From IMG/VR virus record IMGVR_UViG_3300042923_001106, positions 62,001 to 126,000 of that record: DNA of 64,000 bases. One strand, given 5' to 3'. How positions within the stretch are numbered: position 1 is the first letter of the stretch; every line of letters starts with the position of its first letter. The notes beneath the pieces were generated by a model that was not told where the DNA came from, did no database searches, and saw only the letters and a list, made by a program, of their open reading frames with translations. This stretch comes from a virus. Below are positions 41,100 through 49,719 of the stretch, in pieces. A program made the translations under genes and the position numbers.

Positions 41100-42108
41100 A
41101 TAAAGATAGTAGGATTATTTAGTGGGGCCGGTGGTTTAGAATTAGGGTTTAAAAAACAAGGATTCGAATTTGAGTATGCTCTTGACTACATGCCAGCAGC
41201 CTGTGAAACAAATAAACGAAATCTTGGAAATCATATCGTTTGTAAAGACATAAGGCATGTTAGTGCAAGAGAAATTCCAAAAGGCAGTGGATACATTTAC
41301 CTGATCGGGGCATCTTGCAGAGGATTTAGTAACTCGAATATGAAGACGTCATTTTTGGAGAATCCAGATAATGAACTTACATATGATTGGATAAATAAAG
41401 TAAAACATAACAAACCGGATATTATTATATCTGAAAACGTACCACAAATCCTTACAAAATTTAATGGAGCTTTCGCACAAGAGATAATTGACAATTTATC
41501 AGATGTTTATCATATAGAGGTGAAAGTTCTAAACGCTGCTGACTACGGAGTCGCCCAAGACAGAAAACGTTGCATTATGATTGGCAGCCGTATTGGTGCA
41601 ATTAAACATCCTGAGCCGACACATAAAACTTGGAAGACTGTTGGGGAAGCGCTTGAGGGATTACATGATGGAGTTCCTAATCAGACGAATATCCGTAAGT
41701 CTTCTAGTGAGGTGATACAGCGATTTAAGCAAGTTCCGCAGGGTGGAAATTGGAGAAACATTGGAGAGTTCGCAGGAAAGGATAAACATTCGATTCTGTA
41801 CCGTCGATTAACTTTTGATGAGACTTAGTCCTACGTTCCCTCATGCTGGAAAGAATCTCGTGCTGCATCCTTCAAATGATCGAATTCTTTCAGTTCGTGA
41901 GTGTGCAAGAATCATGAGTTTTCCCGATGATTTTGTTTTCTATGGTGGACTTACCGACATGTATCAGCAAGTTGCAAATGCAGTTCCTCCATTGATGGCG
42001 GAGGCAATTGCAAAAGAAGTCAGAAAATTAATAAATATAAGCAATACATATAAGAACAAGTTTAGTATTCAAAGAATAAATGAAGATTCAATGCAGGACG
42101 CTAATTAA
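41100..42108 (+). pseudogene. Dcm-type cytosine-C5 methyltransferase, frameshifted
   Basis: Motif I IVGLFSGAGGLELGF, motif IV GASCRGFSNS (normally PPCQGFS; Cys kept), motif VI SENVPQI, motif VIII QDRKRCIMIGSR, motif X QVANAVPP. Two breaks: near 41,818 a +1 shift is needed (TFDE|LSPTF), and at the start ATGAAATAA stops at once, while the catalytic frame begins with ATA 41,100. A lost A in the A-run would restore MKIKIVGLF. Either a decayed gene or two sequence errors. Confidence 0.8.
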
Positions 42109-42145
42109 TCGGGGAATAAAATAATGTTTTTATTAGGAGAAGGTA

Positions 42146-42523
42146 ATGAGAGAGGAAAAACAGACGATTTATATCACAGATGATGGTAAGGCATTTACTG
42201 ATAAAAAAGAAGCAACGATTCATGAAACTAAGTTAAATAATGTTAAAAATTACTTAGTCAGATACTCTCCTGATTTAACCGAAGGAAGAGGATTTCAGGC
42301 AGCAGGGATCGTTATGGTTCATGCTAAGGGTTCGCATAAGGAGTTTGTTGAACATTGGTGTTATAAAAAGTTTGGAAACAGAATCGATTTTTGCATGGGA
42401 GCGTATGGCTCAAACGCAATCACTGACTCTTGGGATATCAAAGAAGCAAGTGAAGACGATTTAAGAAAGTACGATATCCTATATAGGATTGAAGAAAACT
42501 TTGTAACAAAAATATGGAATTAG
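42146..42523 (+). CDS. Hypothetical protein, 125 aa
   Basis: ATG after AGGAGAAGGTA. The N-terminus (QTIYITDDGKAFTDKKEATI) is a pattern common in small phage proteins that carry a short beta-hairpin plus helix. Unknown. Confidence 0.6.
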   Translation: MREEKQTIYITDDGKAFTDKKEATIHETKLNNVKNYLVRYSPDLTEGRGFQAAGIVMVHAKGSHKEFVEHWCYKKFGNRIDFCMGAYGSNAITDSWDIKEASEDDLRKYDILYRIEENFVTKIWN

Positions 42524-42556
42524 ACAATATAATCGGCTTTTCGTTGGGAGGGGTAT

Positions 42557-42847
42557 ATGGCACATTATTATGATCGCGAATATGACTTGAAAGAAATGAA
42601 AGAGAGAGCGCATAAGAAGATAGACTTTTACAAAGTTGAAACTACAAAAATTAATCAATTCCTAAAAGAAACTAACTTGCACAGCATTGATATACCTGAA
42701 CCAATAAGTAGGCATATTGATAATATTTTATCAAATTTCGGACATTATGTCGCTAATGAAAATACGTGGATCGGTAAGGCAAATCTAATGCTCAGTCTAG
42801 GAAAGAGATATCTTGATTTTGATGATTATCATGAGCACTTTAAGTGA
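42557..42847 (+). CDS. Helical protein, 96 aa
   Basis: ATG after GGGAGGGGTAT. Charged and helical. Unknown. Confidence 0.55.
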   Translation: MAHYYDREYDLKEMKERAHKKIDFYKVETTKINQFLKETNLHSIDIPEPISRHIDNILSNFGHYVANENTWIGKANLMLSLGKRYLDFDDYHEHFK

Positions 42848-42887
42848 ATGAAATTGGACATTTATTTGGAATAAGAGGGTAGATAAC

Positions 42888-43154
42888 GTGATCGAAAAGA
42901 GACTAGATAATGAGGGTTGCATTCTAACTATACATAGTGCTGTCAGAAACGATACGATGAAAGTCTATTGGAACGCAGACACACCAGAGAGAAGTAAGGA
43001 AATATCAAACGGCGAAGAAATATTTATTTTTGTACAATCTTTTCATTCGAAAAGAATGGAATCAAATTCAATTTCATTGTCTATGGATGAGGCTGAGTGT
43101 CTGAGAGACGTATTAGATCATATGATAAGTGAACTTAAGAAGATGCAAAACTAA
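42888..43154 (+). CDS. Hypothetical protein, 88 aa
   Basis: GTG after AGAGGGTAGATAAC. C-terminal half (SISLSMDEAECLRDVLDHMI) resembles small CHAP/YvrJ-like phage unknowns only loosely. Unknown. Confidence 0.5.
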   Translation: MIEKRLDNEGCILTIHSAVRNDTMKVYWNADTPERSKEISNGEEIFIFVQSFHSKRMESNSISLSMDEAECLRDVLDHMISELKKMQN

Positions 43155-43158
43155 GACC

Positions 43159-43178
43159 AATGAAACTGGAGTTTCATT
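43159..43178. repeat. Inter-gene inverted repeat, most perfect copy
   Basis: AATGAAAC-tgga-GTTTCATT: perfect 8-bp arms with a 4-base loop, directly after the 43,154 stop and before CGGAGG. Confidence 0.85.
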
Positions 43179-43200
43179 GGATGATAAATCGGAGGATCAT

Positions 43201-43419
43201 TTGAGACTAGATATAATGACTGATATTGAAACACTAGGGACTAAACAAGACGCAACAATCTTTCAAATCTCTGCTGTAGCGTTCGATATCATGACTGGAG
43301 AACACATTTCAACATTCAATCAGATCGCTGATATTGAGAAGAATGCTATTGTACGTGTAGACGGCTCAACAATTAAATGGTGGCTGAATACTAACAACTC
43401 ACATTCCGCACCCCTATGA
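43201..43419 (+). pseudogene. 3'-5' exonuclease (DEDD type), cut by an IS remnant
   Basis: TTG after CGGAGG. IMTDIETLGTKQDATIFQIS is the ExoI motif (D-x-E) of RNase T/DnaQ-like exonucleases, followed by AVAFDIMTGEH. After about 66 codons the frame runs into IS sequence at about 43,410. A possible native C-terminus survives at 43,903-43,971 (LMQGAGSLVIGKLNKQ). Inactive as it lacks ExoII and ExoIII. Confidence 0.75.
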
Positions 43420-43902
43420 CTCTAAAAATGGCGAATTTTGGTGTATGCTAGAGTCATAGAAATGAGAGTCGGGAGCGAAGTGTGGGCATGCAAATCGAAA
43501 ATTTTTATGAAGTCGGCTATCTTCCTTTACTAAGCGGAATCATGAACGATTTGGGACTCCGCAAGAAGATCGATCAATTTGTACCTGTCGATTCGCAGTG
43601 TTGGACTACTGCAGGCGAAGCCGTCCAGTTGTTGTTGCTCGACATGCTGAGCGGTCGAAATGCCCTGATGAATGTAGACAAATGGGCAGCGGAGCAGGAC
43701 TTGGATCAACTGCTCCGCCCCGGTCTGCAAGCGTCCTGGTTCAACGATGACGCACTCGGCCGCCATTTGGACCGGCTGTATGAGGCGGATATCCATCAAA
43801 TCTACTCCGCTTTCCAACTGCACGTGTACCAGCACGAGCGCATCCCGATGGGCGTCTTCCACGGCGATACGACGAGCATGTCTGTCTATGGCGATTATAG
43901 GT
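43414..43902 (+). mobile_element. Truncated insertion-sequence remnant
   Basis: Left part of an IS starting near the inverted repeat CTATGACTCTA (43,414-43,424) / TAGAGTCATAG (43,449-43,459). It is GC-richer than the phage DNA. It breaks off at about 43,900, where phage-like sequence resumes. The 3' end of the IS is missing. Confidence 0.75.
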
Positions 43903-43916
43903 CAGGTTATTGTTAA
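43488..43916 (+). pseudogene. N-terminal fragment of an IS1634/DUF4277-type transposase
   Basis: IENFYEVGYLPLLSGIMNDL, then WTTAGEAVQLLLLDMLSGRN, then GVFHGDTTSMSVYGDY (which includes the first catalytic Asp) are typical of this family. Only about 140 of 500 or more residues remain, so it cannot be active. Confidence 0.8.
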
Positions 43917-44003
43917 GACACTTATGCAGGGAGCCGGTAGTCTTGTAATTGGTAAACTAAACAAGCAATAAAAGGGTCATTTCATTGCGATAGGAGATAG
44001 AAA

Positions 44004-44168
44004 ATGATTTATTTAGTAATCAAGAGAAAAATATATAATGATACATACACTGTACGTTACGCACTAGTAAATAAAGAATTAGCAGAGAGTTTTGTAAAGT
44101 GGGCAAACCACGACAACCAAGACGAGGATACGGTTTATGAATTATTAGAACAATACGTTATAAAATGA
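44004..44168 (+). CDS. Small hypothetical protein, 54 aa
   Basis: ATG after TAGGAGATAGAAA. Sequence IYLVIKRKIYNDTYTVRYAL, then an acidic helix. Unknown. Confidence 0.5.
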   Translation: MIYLVIKRKIYNDTYTVRYALVNKELAESFVKWANHDNQDEDTVYELLEQYVIK

Positions 44169-44207
44169 TGATGAAATTAAGATTGCATTGGAATAGTAGG
44201 AGGAGAA

Positions 44208-44438
44208 ATGAGTAAAGTTACATTCGGAAATAATATCGGAGCAAAGCAATGGAGTTTCATGCTCGATAAAGAGAATAAGATTCTACATACGGCATGGTTT
44301 CCTCTGATCGAAGTCAATGGAAAGATGGCGACAATTAAGGACGACAATTATCCAGTTGGCATCAAGGAGGCTGAGAGCAGATATAAAGCTAGAAAGATGG
44401 CGCAAGAGTTTTTGAATCGAGTAAAAGAAGAAACATGA
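44208..44438 (+). CDS. Hypothetical protein, 76 aa
   Basis: ATG after AGGAGGAGAA. Pattern LDKENKILHTAWFPLIEVNG, then AESRYKARKMAQEFL. Unknown. Confidence 0.55.
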   Translation: MSKVTFGNNIGAKQWSFMLDKENKILHTAWFPLIEVNGKMATIKDDNYPVGIKEAESRYKARKMAQEFLNRVKEET

Positions 44439-44469
44439 AGAAATATGATTTCGTGGGAAGAGGTGTAAG

Positions 44470-44742
44470 GTGATTAATAATAAGCCAACAAATGAGGAAT
44501 TGATAAAGTGGAAACAACATCTTCAAGAACTGGACGATGAAAAGTACCCAATTGCAATAGCTGCGGTAATGGAGTCCAAAGAGAAATATACAGAAGGTGA
44601 AGCATATACTTCTGTATATTTCTTGCAAAGAAAAGTAAGAGTAGGATACTCGCAAGGTCAACGACTCATCGAGCGTATGGTACAAGATAATATTCTTCAA
44701 CCAGAAATAAAAGAGAATTATATAAGGTACAAGATCCGATAA
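44470..44742 (+). CDS. FtsK-gamma-like winged-helix protein, 90 aa
   Basis: GTG after GAAGAGGTGTAAG. EAYTSVYFLQRKVRVGYSQG, then QRLIERMVQDNILQ closely follows the FtsK/SpoIIIE gamma domain (S-x-L-Q-R-x-x-R-x-G-Y...), which reads KOPS/SRS polar motifs. Here it is alone without a motor domain. It could bind host SRS-like sequences or act as a small regulator. Confidence 0.65.
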   Translation: MINNKPTNEELIKWKQHLQELDDEKYPIAIAAVMESKEKYTEGEAYTSVYFLQRKVRVGYSQGQRLIERMVQDNILQPEIKENYIRYKIR

Positions 44743-44763
44743 AAGGTAGATTGCATAAGAAAA

Positions 44764-44787
44764 GGAACTGCCAAGTACGACAGCTCC
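44764..44787 (-). terminator. Terminator of the minus-strand peptide gene
   Basis: On the minus strand GGAGCTG pairs with CAGTTCC (one G-T pair), followed by TTTTCTT. Confidence 0.65.
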
Positions 44788-44796
44788 AATCAGATA

Positions 44797-44910
44797 TTAC
44801 TTAAAGAAGAATCCTATGATACTCGCAAGACTCAGTTTGAATCGGAATTTCTTGGTTTCTGTGGTCTTATTCGGTTCTTTTACGGTTGTTCTCTCGTAAA
44901 CATATTCCAT
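44797..44910 (-). CDS. Small amphipathic peptide, 37 aa
   Basis: Minus-strand ATG after GAGGGGGGATAAAG, an excellent ribosome binding site. EYVYERTTVKEPNKTTETKK is followed by RFKLSLASIIGFFFK, a basic-hydrophobic C-terminal helix. One of only three minus-strand genes outside the IS, with its own terminator. It may be membrane active. Confidence 0.55.
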   Translation of the reverse strand: MEYVYERTTVKEPNKTTETKKFRFKLSLASIIGFFFK

Positions 44911-45034
44911 ATCTTTATCCCCCCTCGCAAACTAATTATCGTTGTCTCACTCTATATAGTTGCAACGAGAGGGTAAATTATTCAATTTGGCAGACCTAAT
45001 ATTGTTCAAGGTTGTTCAGGTACTTTTATTATAG

Positions 45035-45181
45035 ATGATAAGCGATTTTCCGTACACTATTAAAATTCAATACAAGTTAGTTGCATATAAGAGATTTGAT
45101 CAGTATTTGTATTGCGTTTCCGAAGAAGGTTTGAAACTTCTTGAGAGGATTTTTGAAGTGAGGATTACTGAGCTAGAATAG
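45035..45181 (+). CDS. Small hypothetical protein, 48 aa
   Basis: ATG directly after an in-frame TAG and without a ribosome binding site. The product (FPYTIKIQYKLVAYKRFDQY, then SEEGLKLLERIFEV) reads like a real phage protein, so the 5' end may have been lost by a rearrangement. The stretch 44,911-45,034 holds only promoter-like A/T sequence. Confidence 0.4.
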   Translation: MISDFPYTIKIQYKLVAYKRFDQYLYCVSEEGLKLLERIFEVRITELE

Positions 45182-45215
45182 CCCATTAAAATACGGGCTT
45201 CATGGGGTGAGAAAA

Positions 45216-45386
45216 ATGAAGTTGGGATATGCAGTAGTAGGTAAGTTATATGGAGAACCGTGGGAGAGCATGATTTACGAGGATGCTGAAGAATGTGATA
45301 GTGCTTATCGCGATCTAGTTAACGACAGTGATTATAGTGACTTAAAGAGATGTAATGTTTATATCCATTACGAAGAATGGCGATGA
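45216..45386 (+). CDS. Small acidic protein, 56 aa
   Basis: ATG after TGGGGTGAGAAAA. Sequence KLGYAVVGKLYGEPWESMIY, then an Asp/Glu/Tyr-rich part. Stop overlaps the motif at 45,383. Confidence 0.5.
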   Translation: MKLGYAVVGKLYGEPWESMIYEDAEECDSAYRDLVNDSDYSDLKRCNVYIHYEEWR

Positions 45387-45438
45387 AAGACGGATTTTAT
45401 TTACTAGCGAAATAGGAAAAAATCACTGGAGGGAGTCT

Positions 45439-45681
45439 ATGATAGGCAAGATTTCAGTAAGAGGCTGTATCGTTGCATTATCTGATGGTAACCTATCTGG
45501 ACCTAGTGTACGTGTCTATTCATCAGACAATAGAATTATTCTTGATAGATATTATACACAAATGTCCACCGCAATCGAACAGTACGGATACATCTTACTA
45601 TCTCTATATGAGGGAATCGATTCATTCAGGTTAACGTCTAAAGTGTTGCCAAGTGACAACATCAAATGGGCTAGCATTTAG
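45439..45681 (+). CDS. Hypothetical protein, 80 aa
   Basis: ATG 45,439 follows TGGAGGGAGTCT. Beta-rich (GKISVRGCIVALSDGN, SVRVYSSDNRIILDRYY). Unknown. Confidence 0.55.
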   Translation: MIGKISVRGCIVALSDGNLSGPSVRVYSSDNRIILDRYYTQMSTAIEQYGYILLSLYEGIDSFRLTSKVLPSDNIKWASI

Positions 45682-45726
45682 AAAACAAATGAAAATTCAT
45701 TTTCATTTGCCGGGAAGGATGATGCA

Positions 45727-45930
45727 ATGACGTACAACAATGTAAAGTATTGTAGTTTTGACTGTGAGGAAATAGGTGGAGTCTGCGATAACTGCATCCA
45801 TTACGACTTCAATGGTGACGAGGAAGGCATATATGTTGGAGATGGCTATTGTAACTATCACGAAGATCACTCAGAACCGCACAATGGGTGCGAAGATTTT
45901 GTTTGTCTTGGGGTGAGAAATAATGAATAA
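45727..45930 (+). CDS. Cys/His-rich protein, 67 aa
   Basis: Seven Cys, including CDNCIHYDFNG and CNYHEDHSEPHNGCEDF, so one or two zinc sites. ATG after GGGAAGGATGATGCA. Overlaps the next ATG. Confidence 0.6.
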   Translation: MTYNNVKYCSFDCEEIGGVCDNCIHYDFNGDEEGIYVGDGYCNYHEDHSEPHNGCEDFVCLGVRNNE

Positions 45931-46267
45931 AATTATAAAATACATAAATGAAACCGAAATATCGGCAGTGGTCGATTCTATTGTCAAAAACAACAAAGAT
46001 ATCTGGAGTGTAATCGAACAGATTAAGGAGTCTAGGATAGAGTATCAGAAAAAGTCGCAGGAGCTGCAGAATGAACTCGTTAAGTTGTTACCCGACTACA
46101 AAGTGGGTATGATCCTCGAGGCTAAAGAAGACTGTCTGAACAATTGGCGTAAGGGTGATCGTGTAGAAATAACACTCGTCAAAGGAAATGATTGTGTTTT
46201 AGATGGTGCGGCTGCTATCGATGAGAAATGGATTCGTAAGTATTTTATGATCATTGGGAGCAAATGA
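45923..46267 (+). CDS. Hypothetical protein, 114 aa
   Basis: ATG after GGGGTGAGAAATA, overlapping the previous gene. Helical N-terminal half; C-terminal barrel-like part (VGMILEAKEDCLNNWRKGDR). Unknown. Confidence 0.55.
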   Translation: MNKIIKYINETEISAVVDSIVKNNKDIWSVIEQIKESRIEYQKKSQELQNELVKLLPDYKVGMILEAKEDCLNNWRKGDRVEITLVKGNDCVLDGAAAIDEKWIRKYFMIIGSK

Positions 46268-46301
46268 AGTGCAGTGTGTATTTTTAGAAAGGAGATAGTG
46301 A

Positions 46302-47054
46302 TTGTTAGAAATAAACAAAATATATAATGAGGATTGCATTGGATTAAACGGAATGCGTTTGATCCAAGATAAATCAATTAACTTAATTCTCGCTGACCTA
46401 CCCTACGAGGAAACGCAAAATGTTTGGGATTCTGTTATTACACCTGAAATAATGTGGAATGAGTATAAAAGAATCATTAAAGATAACGGGGTTATTGCAC
46501 TTACTGCATCGTTTCAATTTGCTTCAAAGATATATGAGTCTAGAAAGGTTCCGTTTCGATATGATATAGTTTGGCGCAAAAATAAGAGCACAGGATTCTT
46601 AAATGCTAAGAAAATGCCACTACGTCAACACGAACTAATTCTCATTTTTTACCGCAAACTGCCAGTTTATAATCCGCAAAAAACTACAGGTCATAAACCA
46701 GCGAATTCATATACTAAACATACTGGTGATGGTAGCAATTATGGAAAAACTAAAATCGGGGTATCTGGTGGAGGACAGACAGATAGATATCCAACAAGTG
46801 TATGGGATATACCTGTGATGAATAATGACTCGAAAGATAAATGGCATCCCACACAAAAACCTGTAGAGCTATTCGAAAGAATTATTAAAACATACTCCAA
46901 TCAAGGCGATTTGGTATTGGATAACGCTAGTGGGTCAGGAACTACTGCTGAAGCTTGCATGAATACTCAGAGGGATTATATCTGCTTCGAAAAAGATAGA
47001 ACATACTGGGAAAAATCGATTGCACGTATTCATCGATTGAATAATAATACATAA
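46302..47054 (+). CDS. DNA methyltransferase, N4/N6 (beta-class order)
   Basis: A 250-residue protein with TTG after AAAGGAGATAGTGA. LILADLPYEETQNVWDS is motif IV (DPPY variant DLPY); WHPTQKPVELFERII leads into VLDNASGSGTTAEAC, motif I at the C-terminal end. The order IV...I is beta class. It methylates exocyclic amino groups of A or C. No partner restriction enzyme is adjacent, so it is probably anti-restriction or regulatory. Confidence 0.85.
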   Translation: MLEINKIYNEDCIGLNGMRLIQDKSINLILADLPYEETQNVWDSVITPEIMWNEYKRIIKDNGVIALTASFQFASKIYESRKVPFRYDIVWRKNKSTGFLNAKKMPLRQHELILIFYRKLPVYNPQKTTGHKPANSYTKHTGDGSNYGKTKIGVSGGGQTDRYPTSVWDIPVMNNDSKDKWHPTQKPVELFERIIKTYSNQGDLVLDNASGSGTTAEACMNTQRDYICFEKDRTYWEKSIARIHRLNNNT

Positions 47055-47091
47055 TTTATGCAAATAAAATGTTAGTTTAATTGGAGGAAGT

Positions 47092-47334
47092 ATGGGAGAG
47101 AACAATTTGACTTTGATTATTGGGGATGATTGGGAAGGCATTTATCACGATGGACTACTGATTTATGAGGGACATGAAGTGCAAAGAAGAGAGTTAGTAA
47201 ACTTAATGAAAAGCCATGAAACATTTAATGTGGAATTTAAAGCGCTCAATGATATGGGGATTGATTGGTTGCATGAGGAAGGAAGTTTACCTGAATACAT
47301 ATCTGGAATCCCATATCAGTGTATCGAGCAATAA
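47092..47334 (+). CDS. Hypothetical protein, 80 aa
   Basis: ATG after TTGGAGGAAGT. LTLIIGDDWEGIYHDGLLIY, then a helix; the pattern is typical of small phage unknowns. Unknown. Confidence 0.55.
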   Translation: MGENNLTLIIGDDWEGIYHDGLLIYEGHEVQRRELVNLMKSHETFNVEFKALNDMGIDWLHEEGSLPEYISGIPYQCIEQ

Positions 47335-47359
47335 AACCTGTATTTCATAGGGAGGAAAA

Positions 47360-47716
47360 ATGGAACAAATACAAAATCACGAAATTAAAGACATCTGGAG
47401 AATTAGAGACGGCTTACTGGTTGAGGTGTTTAAGTACAAATCTATTGGTCATCACAGTTATACTAAGAAGCAAGAAAAACGTGTTATGGGTTGCAAAGGA
47501 TTGACAGTACTAACGTCTAGTTATACAGACTCATATAGCAAGAAAACTTATTCCAAAGGAACACTTCTTTACAATAGTTGTCCAGTTGAACCGTTGGATG
47601 ATAAGAGTCAATTTAAATTTGAAATTAAGTCGAGCGGCGGATCAATCTTTGGTTCGGTTAATGAAATTGAAAAAGTGTTAAAAGACATTGAAAACTTGAT
47701 GAGAAAATATCAATAA
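47360..47716 (+). CDS. Hypothetical protein, 118 aa
   Basis: ATG after GGGAGGAAAA. Beta-rich middle (GCKGLTVLTSSYTDSYS). Unknown. Confidence 0.55.
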   Translation: MEQIQNHEIKDIWRIRDGLLVEVFKYKSIGHHSYTKKQEKRVMGCKGLTVLTSSYTDSYSKKTYSKGTLLYNSCPVEPLDDKSQFKFEIKSSGGSIFGSVNEIEKVLKDIENLMRKYQ

Positions 47717-47741
47717 AAATTGGATTAATACTGGAGTCGAT

Positions 47742-48062
47742 TTGTTGATTAGAAGATTTAAAACAACTGTTATCCGAGAAGACGAATACATAATTGAGAT
47801 CGATGATGAAGTTATTGACGAAGAATGGATGAAAAAGTATAGTGAGGACTTTAGAAACATTCCTTCGCTCAAAGGACATATTGAAAATCTAGCTTGGAAT
47901 CGAATGGTCAATGGCGAGGACTTTTATGAAGGATATGGAAACGTGTTGCATGACGGAGCAATAGCTTGGCAAGCAACCGGATATGTTGAGAAAGGTATTA
48001 ACATTAAAGTTGTAAATAAGGATGATATTGAAGTATTTGCCGAAGAGATGTTAAGGATTTAA
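47742..48062 (+). CDS. Hypothetical protein, 106 aa
   Basis: TTG after CTGGAGTCGAT. LIRRFKTTVIREDEYIIEID begins a beta-rich acidic protein. Unknown. Confidence 0.55.
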   Translation: MLIRRFKTTVIREDEYIIEIDDEVIDEEWMKKYSEDFRNIPSLKGHIENLAWNRMVNGEDFYEGYGNVLHDGAIAWQATGYVEKGINIKVVNKDDIEVFAEEMLRI

Positions 48063-48064
48063 TA

Positions 48065-48124
48065 TTGGATTCAAAAGTTGATTATAGTAACGAAATCTTA
48101 CTTAATGATTATCAAAATTATTAA
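48065..48124 (+). CDS. Possible tiny peptide, 19 aa
   Basis: TTG two bases after the previous stop, ending in NDYQNY. Only a weak AAGGAT site lies upstream. Listed for completeness. Confidence 0.2.
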   Translation: MDSKVDYSNEILLNDYQNY

Positions 48125-48150
48125 TAAAAAATAAAAGGAGTGTATTGAAA

Positions 48151-48405
48151 ATGATTTTACATCCTGATGGACGAGTAGAGGGTACAGCCGAAGAGTTGAT
48201 TATGTGGAAAGAAATGCTGTCAAAAAAAGTAGAACAGGAATATTACAAGAAGTTCACCTCGAGTGGAAAAGGTTATACACCATGGATTACTGGAACAACT
48301 AGTGTTAGCACTGGAAACTGTCCAAATGAAGGTGGACCATGTTATTGTACAGGCGCATGCAGAGGTGGGACTATTACGTATGGCGGAAAGGAGGCGAATC
48401 ATTGA
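48151..48405 (+). CDS. Cys-rich C-terminal protein, 84 aa
   Basis: ATG 48,151 after AAAAGGAG; TTG 48,145 is possible. Ends in GNCPNEGGPCYCTGACRGGT, a four-Cys cluster that could hold zinc or be exported and cross-linked. Unknown. Confidence 0.55.
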   Translation: MILHPDGRVEGTAEELIMWKEMLSKKVEQEYYKKFTSSGKGYTPWITGTTSVSTGNCPNEGGPCYCTGACRGGTITYGGKEANH

Positions 48406-48767
48406 ATAAAGAAACACAATTAAGGGCGGAGAACCAAAAGTATAAAATTATTGCAGCGTTGCGCGAGGCTGGTGCAAGTGGCTTAACGAATGCACAGCTC
48501 TCCAAAATTGCACTTCGATACAATGCTCGAATTCAAGAAATGTATGTTCTCGGCTTTGGCATAAGCACAGTCCCAATGTCAGGCGGACTAACTAGATATG
48601 TATTAAACTCAGAACCTAAATCGATACATAGCAAGCCCGATCACGCTTTGAATATCCTCATTAAAGAGATAGATAAGTGCGGAGGCAATGTTGATAAGGA
48701 ACAGTTGCTAGGCTTATTGGAAGCTAATAATTTCACAGTGAGACGTAAAGTTGGTTCATTCAGTTAA
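48402..48767 (+). CDS. Winged-helix-like protein, 121 aa
   Basis: TTG in a TTGA overlap after AAAGGAGGCGAATCA. KIIAALREAGASGLTNAQLS, then KIALRYNARIQEMYVLGFGI, has the helix-turn-helix order of small winged-helix proteins, like Cdc6/Orc or restriction-system regulators. Likely DNA binding. Confidence 0.55.
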   Translation: MNKETQLRAENQKYKIIAALREAGASGLTNAQLSKIALRYNARIQEMYVLGFGISTVPMSGGLTRYVLNSEPKSIHSKPDHALNILIKEIDKCGGNVDKEQLLGLLEANNFTVRRKVGSFS

Positions 48768-48811
48768 AATAAATGAATAGAAAAAGAATTTAATGGACGA
48801 GGAGTGGTCTA

Positions 48812-49363
48812 ATGAGTAAATTCTTTACTGATTTGAAGGAAGTTTTAATCAATGCAGGTAGTCAAAACAATATTAATGCTTGCGGGTATTATAATGCACT
48901 CCTTCAAAATAGTAATATGCTGGATGAAATCATTGAATCATATAAAATAAACAATATGTATATAACATGGCATCCTGATGATACCGGTGATTACACTGAC
49001 GGTTTGATTCTAATTTCGTTTAGAGATTATCGCGATGGAAATTTCAAGTATAAAATACAACTTACATCGGAGCAGTCATGGGACGGATATTGTGAGTGTA
49101 CTCCTGAAACACCGCACTACAACCCAAAATATGATTGTTCGGGATACTGTGACTGGTATATCCCAACATTTTCAATTGAAAAACACACAGATATTGGACA
49201 TGAGAAATTTAAAGGTTATGCAAAAGATATGTGGGAATTAGACGCTCAATGGCAAGAAGAACTTGGAATCCACGAAGATGATAAAACAGCTGAACAAATT
49301 GCAAATATTAATCTTCAAATTGAACAACTTCTGAAGCGTAAAGAGGCGCTTAGAAATAAATAA
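48812..49363 (+). CDS. Hypothetical protein, 183 aa
   Basis: ATG after GACGAGGAGTGGTCTA. Central Cys-rich loop (DGYCECTPETPHYNPKYDCS) between beta strands; C-terminal helix. Unknown. Confidence 0.55.
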   Translation: MSKFFTDLKEVLINAGSQNNINACGYYNALLQNSNMLDEIIESYKINNMYITWHPDDTGDYTDGLILISFRDYRDGNFKYKIQLTSEQSWDGYCECTPETPHYNPKYDCSGYCDWYIPTFSIEKHTDIGHEKFKGYAKDMWELDAQWQEELGIHEDDKTAEQIANINLQIEQLLKRKEALRNK

Positions 49364-49389
49364 ATTCGTGATTTCATTGAGGAGAGAAA

Positions 49390-49719
49390 ATGAAAAAGAT
49401 ATTTTTTGACATTGATAATGGAGAAGTAGTGAAACCGAGAAATATCACAGCGCCAGCATATTTAGCTGTGATAGAAGATGAAAGTTTAAAAATTACCGAA
49501 CTGTACTCATGTTTTAGCAAATTTAAGCTTGAAGCATACGGTTATAAGTGGGAGAATGCTATGCTTCATCAGGATTGTTTTGAGTGGGTTAACTATTCAT
49601 GGTTGATGAAGAGTTTACGAAAATATATATTGTTGATTGCGAAGCGCAGTGATAAAGATGACTATGAAGATGAGTATAGAGAGCATTATAGGTATTTGAG
49701 ATTCTGGAAGAGGCATTGA
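49390..49719 (+). CDS. Hypothetical protein, 109 aa
   Basis: ATG after TTGAGGAGAGAAA. Basic C-terminus with many Tyr/Arg (YREHYRYLRFWKRH). Unknown. Confidence 0.5.
   Translation: MKKIFFDIDNGEVVKPRNITAPAYLAVIEDESLKITELYSCFSKFKLEAYGYKWENAMLHQDCFEWVNYSWLMKSLRKYILLIAKRSDKDDYEDEYREHYRYLRFWKRH

Noticed and set aside
41190-41828. A short independent methyltransferase starting at 41,190
   Set aside because: Motif I lies upstream in the same frame (41,100-41,150), so this ATG is internal.
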